64,000 nucleotides of DNA from Streptomyces noursei (GCF_001646665.1 NZ_LWBU01000141.1:35738-99737), one strand, 5' to 3'; numbered from the stretch's first letter, positions 10,586-19,827 are shown. Made by a program: numbers and translations. Notes: generated by a model not told the origin, from the letters alone.

Positions 10586-11473
10586 CTACCCCGCCACCGT
10601 CACGTCGAGGGCGGCGGGGTCCGCGCCGAGACGACACAGCAGGTGTGCGTGCCGTTCGGAGCAGCGGATCCGTACGGGCCGGTGGGCCGGTGCCCGGCCG
10701 AGCAGGAGGACGAGCTCCGTGGCGGACTCGGCACCGAGGAAACCCGTGCGCAGCAGGTCGACCGTGCGGGGGCCGGCCGGCGGTTCGGGGCCGCGGAGCA
10801 GGGCGGCGAGGGCACGGGTGAACTGTCCGTGCGTCGCCAGGTCCGCCTCGCCGATGACGTGGAGCGTGCCCGCGCCGTGCCGGCACCGCAGGTGTCCGAG
10901 GCGGGGCAGCAGGTTCTCGGGGTGCGCCCGGCCCATGGCCCGCAGGACCGGCTCGGGGAAGGACCGCCGGTCGTAGGCGCAGACCTCGCTGTAGAAGCCG
11001 TCCGCGAAGAGGTGCCCGGCCCGGCGCTCGCGGTCCATCATCATGTCGAGATCGGCGCCCAGGTCGGCGACCCAGCCCATGTCGATGTACGTCCGCAGTC
11101 CGGTGTACCCCTCGGCACGGGCGGCCCCGGACTCCTCGACGATGCGCTGCCACTGCCGGTCGGCGGTGAACCGCCGGTCCGGCAGGATCAGTTCCCGCAT
11201 GCTGCTCAGCTCCAGTTGCGCCCTCTCGTACCCGGACGCGGCCAGCAGCGCGTGGGCGCCTTGCAGTCGCGACCGGACCTGCGTCTCGGTCAGACGCGGC
11301 GGTCCGAAGACGATGACCTTCTCGCCGCGGGCCAGGCCGGACCAGACGAACGCGGCCAGCACGTCCCAGCCGGGTGCATCGTCGTCGTAGCACAGGAAGG
11401 CGTGGTGTCCGGGGCCCATGCGCTGCACGGGAAGCGTCCCGGGATGGTGCTCATCGTCGGCGAGCACGCCCAT
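10586..11473 (-). CDS. MEDS-domain sensor protein
   Basis: A 295-residue soluble protein. Residues of about 20-180 form a MEDS (DcmR-type sensory) domain, with HHAFLCYDDDAPGWDVLAAF at the start and the GEKVIVFGP strand. The C-terminal 100 residues look like a degenerate STAS/anti-sigma-antagonist fold (LHVIGEADLATHGQFTRAL). The ATG at 11473 is preferred over the GTG at 11482, which lies inside the purine-rich GGTGGGTGAG leader. With the kinase gene three bases downstream, a sensor-to-kinase partner-switching role is likely. The ligand is unknown. MEDS-RsbW pairs are common in Streptomyces. Confidence 0.85.
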   Translation of the reverse strand: MGVLADDEHHPGTLPVQRMGPGHHAFLCYDDDAPGWDVLAAFVWSGLARGEKVIVFGPPRLTETQVRSRLQGAHALLAASGYERAQLELSSMRELILPDRRFTADRQWQRIVEESGAARAEGYTGLRTYIDMGWVADLGADLDMMMDRERRAGHLFADGFYSEVCAYDRRSFPEPVLRAMGRAHPENLLPRLGHLRCRHGAGTLHVIGEADLATHGQFTRALAALLRGPEPPAGPRTVDLLRTGFLGAESATELVLLLGRAPAHRPVRIRCSERHAHLLCRLGADPAALDVTVAG

Positions 11474-11530
11474 CTCACCCACCCCCGTGTAACCGCCGTG
11501 TGGCGCTACGTTACCAATCTTCGCGGGCTC

Positions 11531-11719
11531 TCACTGCCGCTCCTCGGCGTCCGGGTGCCTCTCGCGCAGGGCGTCGCCGGGAATCGGACCCTTGGGCGCG
11601 GCCGGCGCGGGCCCTTCCGCCCGCTCGGCGGGGTCGTCCTCGTGCTGCCGCCGGGACTTGCGCTTCTCGTCCTCGAGCCGCTTGCGGACCTCTTCGGGCT
11701 TGTCTCCGAGCTGGTTCAC
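11531..11719 (-). CDS. Small hydrophilic hypothetical protein
   Basis: A 62-residue, highly charged protein starting MNQLGDKPEEVRKRLEDEKRKSRR, likely a short helix followed by a Pro/Ala-rich tail. The GTG at 11719 is preceded by GGAGAGGGAC. It has no recognisable domain, but the charged helical N-terminus resembles small conserved Streptomyces proteins. It stands alone in the gap between the MEDS and LysR genes. It could be a stress-related small protein; no function is claimed. Confidence 0.55.
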   Translation of the reverse strand: MNQLGDKPEEVRKRLEDEKRKSRRQHEDDPAERAEGPAPAAPKGPIPGDALRERHPDAEERQ

Positions 11720-11975
11720 GTCCCTCTCCGTCTCGTCAGGGCGGGATCCGGACGTCCCGCTTCCGCCGTCAGCGTCACACAGACCCGCGCCGCCCGCATG
11801 CGGCGGATCCGCCGCCCGCGGACCGGGGCACCGCGCGGGGAGGCGGGGCGGCGGGGCCGGGCCCCGCCGCCCCCGGCGGGGAGCGGGAACGGCGGCGGGC
11901 GGCCCGGGAAGCCCGCCCGTATTGGTCCGGACCTTTGTATTGCCGCGTGGTTCGCCCGGGCGTCAAGCTGCGGGT

Positions 11976-12956
11976 ATGGAACTGGAGTTGCGGCACCTCA
12001 GGACGATCAGGGCCATCGCGGACGCCGGCAGTCTCACCAAGGCCGCGACGGCCCTGGGCCTCGCGCAGCCGGCGCTCAGCGCCCAGCTGAAGCGGATCGA
12101 GCGCTCGCTGGGCGGTGAACTCTTCGAGCGCGGACGGCAGGGGGTGCGGGCCACGGCACTCGGGGCGCTGGTGCTGGACCGTGCCCGGCTCGTCCTGCCG
12201 GCCGTGCTCGAACTGCAGGAGGAGGCCGTACGGTTCGCCCGGTCCGGGGCGCCGGCCGGTGCGGGGAGGCGTTCCCTGCGCATCGGGGGGACGCACGGGC
12301 CGCTGCTGGGCGGGCTCGTCGACCGGATCGCGTCGCGCGACCCCGGTGTGGAGGTGGTCACCCACACCTCGTGGTCCGAGCGCGAGATCGCCGCCTCGAC
12401 CCTGGAGGGCAGGCTGGACTACGCGTTGATCGGCACGTGCGGGGAGAGCCCGCCGCCCGAACCCGGCCGGCTGGTGTGGACGGAGGTGGCGCGCGACCCG
12501 GTGTTCGTGATGCTGGCCGCCGGGCATCCGCTCGCCGCCCGGCCCCGCGTCGAGCTGGGCGAGCTGGCCGGGGAGGCGTGGACGGACGTGCCGGGCGACG
12601 GGTGCTTCGCGGACTGCTTCGCCGCCGAGTGCGCCCGTGCCGGGTTCGCGCCGGTCTCCGTGTACGAGACGGACATCGCGTCCTGCGTCCACCTGGTGCA
12701 GGTGGGCCGGGCCGTGGGCCTGTGCCGGGCGACGTTCCCGGACACCCCCGGCATGGTGACCCGGCCGCTGGCGGGCACGCCCCTGGTGTGGCGGCACCTG
12801 CTCGGCCGGCACCCGCACGCGGCCGCCGCGGTGGACGCGCCGCGCATGACGGGCCACCTGCGCGCGGCCCACCGCGCGGCGGTGGCCCGCAGCGGGAGCT
12901 ACACCCGCTGGCTGGCGGCCCGCCCGCCATCGGAGGACGGTGACGCGGGCGGGTGA
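11976..12956 (+). CDS. LysR-family transcriptional regulator
   Basis: A 326-residue LysR-type regulator. The winged HTH occupies residues 1-60 (LRHLRTIRAIADAGSLTKAA, then LGLAQPALSAQLKRIERSLG), followed by the linker helix and a type 2 periplasmic-binding-like effector domain. ATG 11976 is the natural start, at the first residue of the HTH. The nearest downstream gene is the secreted serine protease on the same strand, 228 bases away, a possible target. LysR regulators often control a neighbouring gene, but no operator could be assigned. The effector is unknown. Confidence 0.92.
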   Translation: MELELRHLRTIRAIADAGSLTKAATALGLAQPALSAQLKRIERSLGGELFERGRQGVRATALGALVLDRARLVLPAVLELQEEAVRFARSGAPAGAGRRSLRIGGTHGPLLGGLVDRIASRDPGVEVVTHTSWSEREIAASTLEGRLDYALIGTCGESPPPEPGRLVWTEVARDPVFVMLAAGHPLAARPRVELGELAGEAWTDVPGDGCFADCFAAECARAGFAPVSVYETDIASCVHLVQVGRAVGLCRATFPDTPGMVTRPLAGTPLVWRHLLGRHPHAAAAVDAPRMTGHLRAAHRAAVARSGSYTRWLAARPPSEDGDAGG

Positions 12957-13045
12957 CGCCGGACGGGGACGGGTGAAGCGGGAGGGGCGGGAGGGGCGTG
13001 GCGGGCGGAGCGGCGCGGGGGCGCGCCGGGGCTGGGGGTGCGGAT

Positions 13046-13075
13046 GCGGGTGCGGGTGCGGGTGCGGGTGCGGGC
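13046..13075. repeat. GCGGGT hexamer tandem repeat
   Basis: About five copies of GCGGGT in the LysR-protease intergenic region. Reading through them extends the protease frame with an Arg-Val repeat, which is not credible as protein. Confidence 0.75.
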
Positions 13076-13184
13076 CATAACGCGGTGCAGGGGGCCGGCC
13101 GGGATCTCCCCCGGGGCGGGTCGCCGTCCCTACCGTTTCGGAGCAACTCCCCACCCCCCACCTCCGAGACCGAGGAGCCACTCC

Positions 13185-14546
13185 ATGTTCCACCGACACG
13201 CCAGAGCCGCGTGCGTGGGCGCCGTGACCGTGGGCGCGCTGGTCCTGACCGCCCTGCAAGGGGCCTCGGCCGCGACGCCCGCCCCGGCGGCGCGTTCGGC
13301 GGCCACCACGCTCGCCGTGTCCGCCGTGCAGCCGGACGTACTGCGCGCCATGCAGCGGGACCTGGGGCTGACCGGGGCCGAGGCGCGCGTCCGCCTGGCC
13401 AACGAGGCGGAGGCGGGCGCGACCGCAGCCCTTCTCCGGCAGCGGCTGGGCGGCTCGTTCGCGGGCGCCTGGGTCGAGGGGGACGTGTCGTCCGTCCTGA
13501 CCGTCGCCACCACCCGTGCCGCCGACGCGGCGGCGATCAGGGCGAGCGGCGCCGAGGCCGACGTCGTCACGCATGGCCTGGCGCAACTCGACCGTACGAA
13601 GGCCGCGTTGGACCGGGCGGCCCGTACCACCGCCACCACCGGCGTGCCGGTCTGGTACGTCGACGTCCGCACCAACTCCGTGGTGGTGGGCGCCGCCGAC
13701 CGGGCGGCCGCCGCCGCGCTGGTGGCCCGGGTGGGCGAGGCCGACCGGTCGCGGATACGGGTCGTCCCGACGCGGGAACGACCGCGCCCGCTCTACGACA
13801 TCAGGGGTGGTGACGCGTACTACATGGGGGGCTCGGGCCGCTGCTCGGTCGGCTTCGCGATCACCCGCGGGACGCAAGCCGGCTTCGCGACGGCCGGGCA
13901 CTGCGGCCGGGCCGGCACCACCACCACCGGCTACAACCAGGTGGCGCAGGGCTCGTTCCAGGCCTCGACGTTCCCGGGCCGGGACACGGCCTGGGTGGCG
14001 ACCAGCACCAACTGGACGGCGACCCCGTACGTGAAGGGCGCGGGTGGCGCGAACGTCCAGGTCACCGGCTCCGTCCAGCAGCCCGTCGGCGCCTCGGTCT
14101 GCCGCTCGGGCTCCACCACGGGCTGGCACTGCGGCACCATCCAGCAGCACAACACCAGCGTGACCTACCCGGAGGGCACCATCAGCGGGGTGACCCGCAC
14201 CTCGGTGTGCGCCGAGCCCGGGGACTCCGGCGGCTCGTACATCTCCGGCACCCAGGCGCAGGGCGTCACCTCGGGCGGGTCCGGCGACTGCCGCAGCGGA
14301 GGGACGACGTACCACCAGCCGATCAACCCGCTGCTTCAGGCGTACGGGCTGACGCTGAGGACGACCACCGACCCCGACGACCCGGGCGACCCGGGTGAGC
14401 CGGGCGGCACGTGGGCCGCCGGCACCGTCTACCGGGCGGGCGACCAGGTCACGTACGGCGGTGCGACGTACCGCTGTCTGCAGGGCCACCAGGCGCAGGC
14501 CGGGTGGGAACCGCCGAACGTCCCGGCGCTCTGGCAGCGCGGCTGA
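13185..14546 (+). CDS. Secreted streptogrisin-type S1 serine protease with C-terminal chitin-binding-like domain
   Basis: A 453-residue preproprotease. ATG 13185 follows GAGGAG and starts a typical signal peptide (MFHRHARAACVG to ASA, about residues 1-29). A propeptide of about 175 residues follows, with the DLGLTGAEARVRL alpha-lytic-type pro region. The mature domain begins near DIRGGDAYYM. The catalytic triad is His239 (TAGHCG), Asp267 (GRDTAWV) and Ser348 (GDSGGS). Cysteines beside the active site are conserved. After a DPDDPGDPGEPGG linker, a carbohydrate-binding module of family 5/12 type closes the protein (WAAGTVYRAGDQVTYGG, ending in LWQRG). It probably degrades extracellular protein near chitin or cell walls. 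This domain layout resembles streptogrisin C. Confidence 0.93.
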   Translation: MFHRHARAACVGAVTVGALVLTALQGASAATPAPAARSAATTLAVSAVQPDVLRAMQRDLGLTGAEARVRLANEAEAGATAALLRQRLGGSFAGAWVEGDVSSVLTVATTRAADAAAIRASGAEADVVTHGLAQLDRTKAALDRAARTTATTGVPVWYVDVRTNSVVVGAADRAAAAALVARVGEADRSRIRVVPTRERPRPLYDIRGGDAYYMGGSGRCSVGFAITRGTQAGFATAGHCGRAGTTTTGYNQVAQGSFQASTFPGRDTAWVATSTNWTATPYVKGAGGANVQVTGSVQQPVGASVCRSGSTTGWHCGTIQQHNTSVTYPEGTISGVTRTSVCAEPGDSGGSYISGTQAQGVTSGGSGDCRSGGTTYHQPINPLLQAYGLTLRTTTDPDDPGDPGEPGGTWAAGTVYRAGDQVTYGGATYRCLQGHQAQAGWEPPNVPALWQRG

Positions 14547-14585
14547 GGGTGCGCGCCGCGCCCGTCGGGGCGCCGGGCCGTGGGG

Positions 14586-14621
14586 GCGCGTGCCGTGACC
14601 GGCGACGGTCACGGCACGCGC
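14586..14621 (+). terminator. Hairpin terminator after the protease gene
   Basis: Perfect 15-bp arms (GCGCGTGCCGTGACC at 14586-14600 and its complement at 14607-14621) with a six-base loop, 40 bases after the protease stop. Confidence 0.75.
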
Positions 14622-14675
14622 GTACCCGCGGCCGTACCCGTGCGTCCGCGGCCGGGAGCGCGGCACCGGGCGGTG

Positions 14676-15008
14676 TCAGCGCCCCCGGTCGCGGCGCTCG
14701 CGTACCGCCCTCATGTACGCGACGACCGCCGATGCCTTGTCGAGGAGCCAGACGGCGCTCAGCGAGAAGAGCGCGAAGCAGAGGAAGAACGCCACGACCG
14801 CCGACAGGAGGAGGAGTGGCAGGAAGGAGGACGTGGCGCCCCGGAACAGCGGCCCCGCCGCGCCCCCGGCCGCTCCCACGACGGGGACCAGCACCGCGAC
14901 GAGCACGACGCGGCCCCGGCGGGGCTGCGCGTCGTCGTCCTCGGGATGCCCGTCACCGTCCTGGTGCCACGGGTCCCGGTCCGGGTGGTCGCTCGGTCCT
15001 TCGCTCAC
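14676..15008 (-). CDS. Small two-helix membrane protein
   Basis: A 110-residue protein with a charged N-terminal 35 residues (SEGPSDHPDRDPWHQDGDG), two hydrophobic segments (about residues 37-60 and 66-92) and a basic C-terminus (AYMRAVRERRDRGR). The GTG at 15008 is preferred; a TTG at 15056 would add 16 residues that overlap the likely promoter region of the divergent gene. There is no clear Shine-Dalgarno sequence for either start. No family is recognised. It may be a small envelope protein. Confidence 0.6.
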   Translation of the reverse strand: MSEGPSDHPDRDPWHQDGDGHPEDDDAQPRRGRVVLVAVLVPVVGAAGGAAGPLFRGATSSFLPLLLLSAVVAFFLCFALFSLSAVWLLDKASAVVAYMRAVRERRDRGR

Positions 15009-15138
15009 AGTGATCCAGTGTGCGGGGTGGGCCGTCCTTCCGGTAACGCGTATCAAGCTCTGGATTCGCTCAAGTGCTCTCGCCCCGGGCCGGCCGGTGT
15101 GGTGCGATGCGGGCAGAGATCACGGAGCGGGGGGTGCG

Positions 15139-15684
15139 ATGACGGCACGGGTGAGGTCCCGGCTGGTGGCGGCGGGTGCCGCGGCCGTACTGCTGGGGGC
15201 GGGCAGCACGGCGTCCGGCGCGGCCGCCGGGGGCAGGGCGCTGGAGGGCGGCGGCGAAGGGCCGCTGTACACCATGGGGTTCGAGACGTTCGCGGCGGGC
15301 AAGGGCTACTGGTTCACCTGCCCACGGCTGACCAACCGTTCCTCCGAGCCCGTCGAGGTGCTCGGGGCCGAGCTGGCGGGCCCGCCGGCCCAGTGGCGGA
15401 CCGGAGAGGTCCGGGCGGTCGACTGGGGGGGCGAGTCGGTGGGGATGGGGGCGTACGACGAGGACTTCGCCACCACGCCGGTGATGCGGGAGGACCACTC
15501 CGGGCGGCCGGTGCGCATCGGGCCCGGCGAGCTCAGCACCGTCACGTACCTGGTGCGCGCCGAGCCCCGGTCGAAGTCCGCCGCGGGCCGGGCGGCAGGC
15601 TGCCGGATCACCTACCGCTCGGCCCACCGGGTGTACGTGGAAGAACTGGGCGCCGACTTCTTCCTCGGCCCCATGCGCGGCTGA
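15139..15684 (+). CDS. Secreted hypothetical protein
   Basis: A 181-residue protein with a clear Sec signal peptide (MTARVRSRLVAAGAAAVLLGAGSTASGAAA). The body looks like an all-beta protein: YWFTCPRLTNRSSEPVEVLG, later VTYLVRAEPR and CRITYRSAHRVYVEEL. Two Cys residues could form a disulphide. No known family is recognised. Its pattern of strands and a final hydrophobic sheet is reminiscent of small Ig-like extracellular proteins. It diverges from the small membrane protein and is convergent with NRPS cluster 1. Confidence 0.7.
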   Translation: MTARVRSRLVAAGAAAVLLGAGSTASGAAAGGRALEGGGEGPLYTMGFETFAAGKGYWFTCPRLTNRSSEPVEVLGAELAGPPAQWRTGEVRAVDWGGESVGMGAYDEDFATTPVMREDHSGRPVRIGPGELSTVTYLVRAEPRSKSAAGRAAGCRITYRSAHRVYVEELGADFFLGPMRG

Positions 15685-15687
15685 GGC

Positions 15688-15750
15688 GGCCACCCGCGGG
15701 CCGGGCGGCCACCCGCACATCCCGGGCGGCCACCCGCGCACCGCGGGCGG
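15688..15750. repeat. Direct repeat of GGCGGCCACCCGC
   Basis: Three copies of GGCGGCCACCCGC and a degenerate fourth, in the gap between the convergent secreted protein and ATP-grasp genes. The G/C-rich, partly self-complementary units may act as a terminator for cluster 1. Confidence 0.6.
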
Positions 15751-15760
15751 CCGCCGCGCG

Positions 15761-16978
15761 TCACAGTGGGCGCAGCACCTCCAGACCGATCGCGGGCGCG
15801 GCCTTGTCGAGGTCGGCCAGGCACCCTTCGCGGGTGTCGCCGACGACCGTCACCAGGGCGTAGCGGCCGGCGACATGGCCGTGCGGCGGCAGCCGCAGCT
15901 CCTGGCCGGGGAGGGCGACCGCCAGGGCGGAGTCCACCCCGGCGGGCAGCGCCGCGCGGTCGATCGACACGTGCCGGGCGATGCAGTCCGCCTCCGGGTA
16001 GTGGAAGCGGACGGCCGCCACGCGGTGCCGGTCGGGCCGGATGTCCGGTTCGTCGCCGCAGGCCACGCGGGCGGCGACGAGCGCGGCGTCGACCCCGAGG
16101 GCGAGCCGGCCGATGTCCGGGATGCGGTCGCCGCCGATCCGGGCGTTGATCTCCACGACCTTGGGGCCGGCGGCGGTGAGCCGCAGTTCGGTGTGGGTCC
16201 AGCCGGTGGTGAAGCCGACGGCCCGGTGCGCACCGGTCACCACGTCCCGGACGCGCGGGTCGTCCATCAGCGGGTCGCGGCCGTCGACGAGGTGGCCGAC
16301 CTCCTCGAAGTACGGCGGGTAGCCGCAGTCCTTGCGGGCCACGAAGGCCAGCGACATCCGGCCCTCGTGCCAGGCCGCGTCGACGCTGATCTCGGGGCCG
16401 TCGAGGTACTCCTCCACCAGGACGTCCCCGGGGGCCACCTCCACGGCGCCGGGCGCGGTCGCCGCGCGGGCCAGCCGGAACCGGCCGGCCAGCAGGTGGG
16501 CGGACTCCACCTTCACCACGCCCGTACTGGCGTTCAGCGCCCGGGGTTTGAGCACCAGCGGGTAGCCCACCCGCGCGGCGGCGGCGCGGGCCTGCGGGAG
16601 CGAGGTGACGGGCACCGACTCGGCCTGCGGCACCCCGGCGGCGTGGAGCGCCTCGCGGGTGGCCCGTTTGTCGCGGCACCGCAGCACGGCCTCGGGCGGG
16701 CTGCCCGGCAGGCCGAGCAGCCGGGCCAGTCCGGCGGTCTGCACGACCCGGGTGTCGTCCCAGGTGACGACCCCGGCGCAGGCCAGGCCGCGGGCGGCGG
16801 CCGCCAGCGCGGCCGGGTCGGCGGTGTCGAGGACGGTGTGCCCGGTGAGGTACGGCGCCTCCCAGGTGGGCGCCCGGTCGGCGAGCAGGTGGACGTCGTA
16901 CTCCCCGGCCACCGAGCGCAGCAGGTACTCGCGGTAGATCTGCGAGCCGGCGCCGACGAGGGCGAGTGTTCTCCTCAT
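15761..16978 (-). CDS. ATP-grasp ligase, last gene of NRPS cluster 1
   Basis: A 405-residue ATP-grasp enzyme that would activate a carboxylate as acyl phosphate and join it to an amine. The N-terminal Rossmann-like part begins MRRTLALVGAGSQIYREYLL. The ATP-grasp core shows GYPLVLKPRALNASTGVVKV (phosphate and adenine contacts), DVLVEEYLDGPEISVDA and the metal-binding KVVEINARIGGDRIPD. This matches the carnosine-synthase/BacD-like amino acid ligases. Its ATG overlaps the TGA of the upstream NRPS by four bases, so it is translationally coupled and belongs to the cluster. It could make a peptide or amide bond outside the assembly line, for example by capping the product, or build a non-standard precursor. 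The substrate is unknown. Confidence 0.88.
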   Translation of the reverse strand: MRRTLALVGAGSQIYREYLLRSVAGEYDVHLLADRAPTWEAPYLTGHTVLDTADPAALAAAARGLACAGVVTWDDTRVVQTAGLARLLGLPGSPPEAVLRCRDKRATREALHAAGVPQAESVPVTSLPQARAAAARVGYPLVLKPRALNASTGVVKVESAHLLAGRFRLARAATAPGAVEVAPGDVLVEEYLDGPEISVDAAWHEGRMSLAFVARKDCGYPPYFEEVGHLVDGRDPLMDDPRVRDVVTGAHRAVGFTTGWTHTELRLTAAGPKVVEINARIGGDRIPDIGRLALGVDAALVAARVACGDEPDIRPDRHRVAAVRFHYPEADCIARHVSIDRAALPAGVDSALAVALPGQELRLPPHGHVAGRYALVTVVGDTREGCLADLDKAAPAIGLEVLRPL

Positions 16979-19827
16979 GCGCGTGCCTCCGCCCCGGCGA
17001 GGTGGGCGGCCAGGGTGCGTACCGTGCGGTGCAGGTAGAGCTGCGGCAGGGGGAAGACGGGCATCGCGGCCTCGCGGAGCGCGGCCAGCAGCCGTACGGC
17101 GAGCAGGGAGTTGCCGCCGAGGGTGAAGAAGTCGTCGTCCGGTCCGACGCGGAACCCGAAGACCTTCTCCCACACGCCGCGCAGCCGGGTCTCCAGGTCG
17201 CCGGCCTCCTCGTCCGCCGCGGCCGGTGTGGTGCGCACGCCGGCGAGGGGCTCCGGCAGCCGGGACGTGTCGATCTTGCCGTTGGGGGTGAGCGGGAGGG
17301 CGGGCAGCGCGGTGACCGTCGACGGCACCATGTGCTCGGGCAGGAACCGTGCCGCGTGGCGCCGCACCTCCTCGGTGCCGGCCGCGGGCGCGGTGCCGTC
17401 GGGGCCTGGGGCCCCGTCCCCGCCGCGGAGCACCACATAGGCGTCCAGCCGCGCGCCGGCCGCGTCGCCCGGCTTCTGCCGCAGCACCACGGCGGCCGCC
17501 GCGACACCGGGCGCGTCCAGCAGCCGGGCGCGGATCTCGTCCAGCTCGATGCGGAAGCCGCGCAGCTTCACCTGGTTGTCGAGGCGCCCCAGGTGTTCCA
17601 GCCTGCCGTCGGGCAGGAGCCGGCCCCGGTCGCCGCTGCGGTACATGGGGCCGGGGGCGTGCGGGTCGGGGACGAAGCGCTGCGCGGTGAGTTCGGGCCG
17701 GTTCAGGTACTGGCCGGCCACTCCGGCCCCGCCGACGTGGATCTCGCCGGCGACGCCCGGGGGCAGCTCGCGGCCCTCGGGGTCGAGGACGTAGAGGTGC
17801 CAGCCGGGCAGCGGGTGCCCGACGGACCGCGAACCGGTCAGCGCCTCGCTGCGGGTGACGGTCTGGGCGGTGACGTGCACGGTGGTCTCGGTGATGCCGA
17901 ACATGTTGACCAGCCGGCACCGCGACGCCGGGTGCCGGTCCAGCCAGGACAGCAGCGGGCGGGTGTCCAGCGGCTCGCCGCCGAAGACGACCAGGCGCAC
18001 CGAGTCGGTCACCGGTTCGGCCCGGTCGGCCTCCATCAGCTGGGCGAACGCGCTCGGGGTCTGGCTGAGGACGGTCACCCGCTCCTCGCCCAGCAGCCGG
18101 GCGAACCGCTCGGGGTCCCGGGACGCCCAGTAGGGCACGACGACGAGCCGGCCGCCGGTCGTCAGGCAGCCCCAGATCTCCCAGACGGAGAAGTCGAAGG
18201 CGCTGGAGTGGAAGAGCGTCCACACGTCCCGGCCGCCGAGCCCGAAGTCCGCGCGGGTGGCGTCCATGAGGGCCGCCACGTTGCGGTGCGGGACGACGAC
18301 GCCCTTGGGGCGGCCGGTGGAGCCGGAGGTGTAGATCACGTAGGCGGCGGCGTCGGCGGACAGGGGTCCGGGCTCCGGTGCCTCCCGGTCCGGGTCCGCC
18401 GCGGCGAGGGAGCCGGGGTGGACCGTCCGCACGCCCTCCGCGGCGGGGAAGGCGTCGGACTCGGTGACGACCAGGGACAGTTCCGCGTCCTCGGTCATGT
18501 ACGCCAGCCGGTCGGCCGGGTAGGCGGGGTCCATCGGGACGTACGCCGCGCCCGTCTTGAGCACCCCGAGCAGGATCACCACGAGGTCGGCCGTGCGGTC
18601 CAGGCAGACGCCCACCCGGTCCGCCGGTGCGACGCCGAGCGCCCGCAGCGCGCCGGCGATCCGCTCGGCCCGCTCATCGAGCTGACGGTACGTCAGCTCC
18701 GTGCCCTCGAAGGTGAGGGCCGTGGCGTCCGGGGTCCGTTCGGCCCAGGACCGCACGGTCTGTTCGATGCGTTCGCCGGCCGCCTCGGGCGCGGCGGGCG
18801 TGCGTCCCAGGCCGCCCAGGACGGCCAGGCGGCGCCGCTGGTCGTCGTCGAGGAGCGGGACGTCGGCCAGCGGCGTGTCCGGCCGTGCGGTGACCAGCGC
18901 CCGGTGGGCGGTGACCAGCATGCCGGTGAGCCATTCGACGGCGGAGTCGCCGAAGGCGGAGCGCCGGTGGTGGCACACCCCGGACAGGACGGTGGAGCCG
19001 TCGTCCGTCACGTGCACCGACAGCGGGTGGAGCGGGGCGAGGAACGGCCGGTCCTCGATGACCTCGGCCTTGAGGCCCTCGCCGGTGAGCACCTCGGCGG
19101 GCTCGGTGACGTACAGGCCGGCCGCGGGGGCGCGGGAGGGCACCGGTTCGGCGCGCCGGACGCGCTCCAGGTACTCCCCCACCGTGAGGGTGGCGTCGGC
19201 GGTGAACGTGAGGCTGTGGCCGGGGCCGGTGCCCAGTTCGACGTCGGGGCCGCCGGTGCAGCGCGCCAGGACCAGGCCGAGCGCCGCCGCGGCGGTGACG
19301 GCCGCCGGGGCCTCGCCGTGGACCGGGAGGGTGAAGGGGCGGCCGCCCGCGCCGGCCGTGCCGGGTTCGCCGAGGCCCCAGTCGGGGGCGGGCGACCGGT
19401 CGAGCCGGGCCACCTGCTCGCCGAGCCGCCCGGCGGCGTCGTGCGGCGCGGTGACCGGGGCGGTGGGCCGGGCGGCCGGGTCCAGCAGGGCGCGGGCCAG
19501 TTCGTACGGGTCCGCCGGCACCGCCCGGTGGGCGACGACGACGAGGTCGGCGCCCCCGTCGGCGTACCGCAGCAGGACCGCCCGCAGGCCGGGTCCCGTG
19601 GCCGGGTCGGTGGGGCGGGTCAGCTCGCGTTCCCGGGCGTGGGCCGCGGCGGGGGACTCCGCCCCGTCGGGCACGTCCTCGACCCACAGGCGGGCGCCTG
19701 CGGTGCCGGTGAGCAGCGCGAGGTCGCGGCCCAGCCGTTCGGGGTCGGCGCCGGTGTGGACGCGCAGGGCGACGGCGCGGCACAGCCGCCCGGCGGCGGA
19801 GGGGTCGTGGAGGTGGTCGTCGGTCAT
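16975..19827 (-). CDS. NRPS: degenerate C, A (Thr code), PCP
   Basis: A 950-residue NRPS subunit. Residues of about 1-330 form a compact condensation-like domain. Its HHxxxDG site is replaced by AHRAVPADP, so it is probably catalytically dead. The A domain (about 345-860) carries A3 YVIYTSGSTGRPKG, A5 NMFGITETTV and A10 LTPNGKID. Reading the binding-pocket positions against GrsA gives DFWSVGMVHK, one conservative change or two from the classic Thr code DFWNIGMVHK. A PCP follows, with FFTLGGNSLLAV (Ser near 902), and the protein ends at once. There is no TE or downstream C domain, so Thr loaded here must be transferred elsewhere. The gene overlaps the SDR stop and the ATP-grasp start by four bases each. 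Confidence 0.92.
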   Translation of the reverse strand: MTDDHLHDPSAAGRLCRAVALRVHTGADPERLGRDLALLTGTAGARLWVEDVPDGAESPAAAHARERELTRPTDPATGPGLRAVLLRYADGGADLVVVAHRAVPADPYELARALLDPAARPTAPVTAPHDAAGRLGEQVARLDRSPAPDWGLGEPGTAGAGGRPFTLPVHGEAPAAVTAAAALGLVLARCTGGPDVELGTGPGHSLTFTADATLTVGEYLERVRRAEPVPSRAPAAGLYVTEPAEVLTGEGLKAEVIEDRPFLAPLHPLSVHVTDDGSTVLSGVCHHRRSAFGDSAVEWLTGMLVTAHRALVTARPDTPLADVPLLDDDQRRRLAVLGGLGRTPAAPEAAGERIEQTVRSWAERTPDATALTFEGTELTYRQLDERAERIAGALRALGVAPADRVGVCLDRTADLVVILLGVLKTGAAYVPMDPAYPADRLAYMTEDAELSLVVTESDAFPAAEGVRTVHPGSLAAADPDREAPEPGPLSADAAAYVIYTSGSTGRPKGVVVPHRNVAALMDATRADFGLGGRDVWTLFHSSAFDFSVWEIWGCLTTGGRLVVVPYWASRDPERFARLLGEERVTVLSQTPSAFAQLMEADRAEPVTDSVRLVVFGGEPLDTRPLLSWLDRHPASRCRLVNMFGITETTVHVTAQTVTRSEALTGSRSVGHPLPGWHLYVLDPEGRELPPGVAGEIHVGGAGVAGQYLNRPELTAQRFVPDPHAPGPMYRSGDRGRLLPDGRLEHLGRLDNQVKLRGFRIELDEIRARLLDAPGVAAAAVVLRQKPGDAAGARLDAYVVLRGGDGAPGPDGTAPAAGTEEVRRHAARFLPEHMVPSTVTALPALPLTPNGKIDTSRLPEPLAGVRTTPAAADEEAGDLETRLRGVWEKVFGFRVGPDDDFFTLGGNSLLAVRLLAALREAAMPVFPLPQLYLHRTVRTLAAHLAGAEARA

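Noticed and set aside
13038..13184. Longer start for the serine protease
   Set aside because: It would add an Arg-Val repeat from the GCGGGT tandem repeat before a perfect signal peptide with its own ribosome-binding site.
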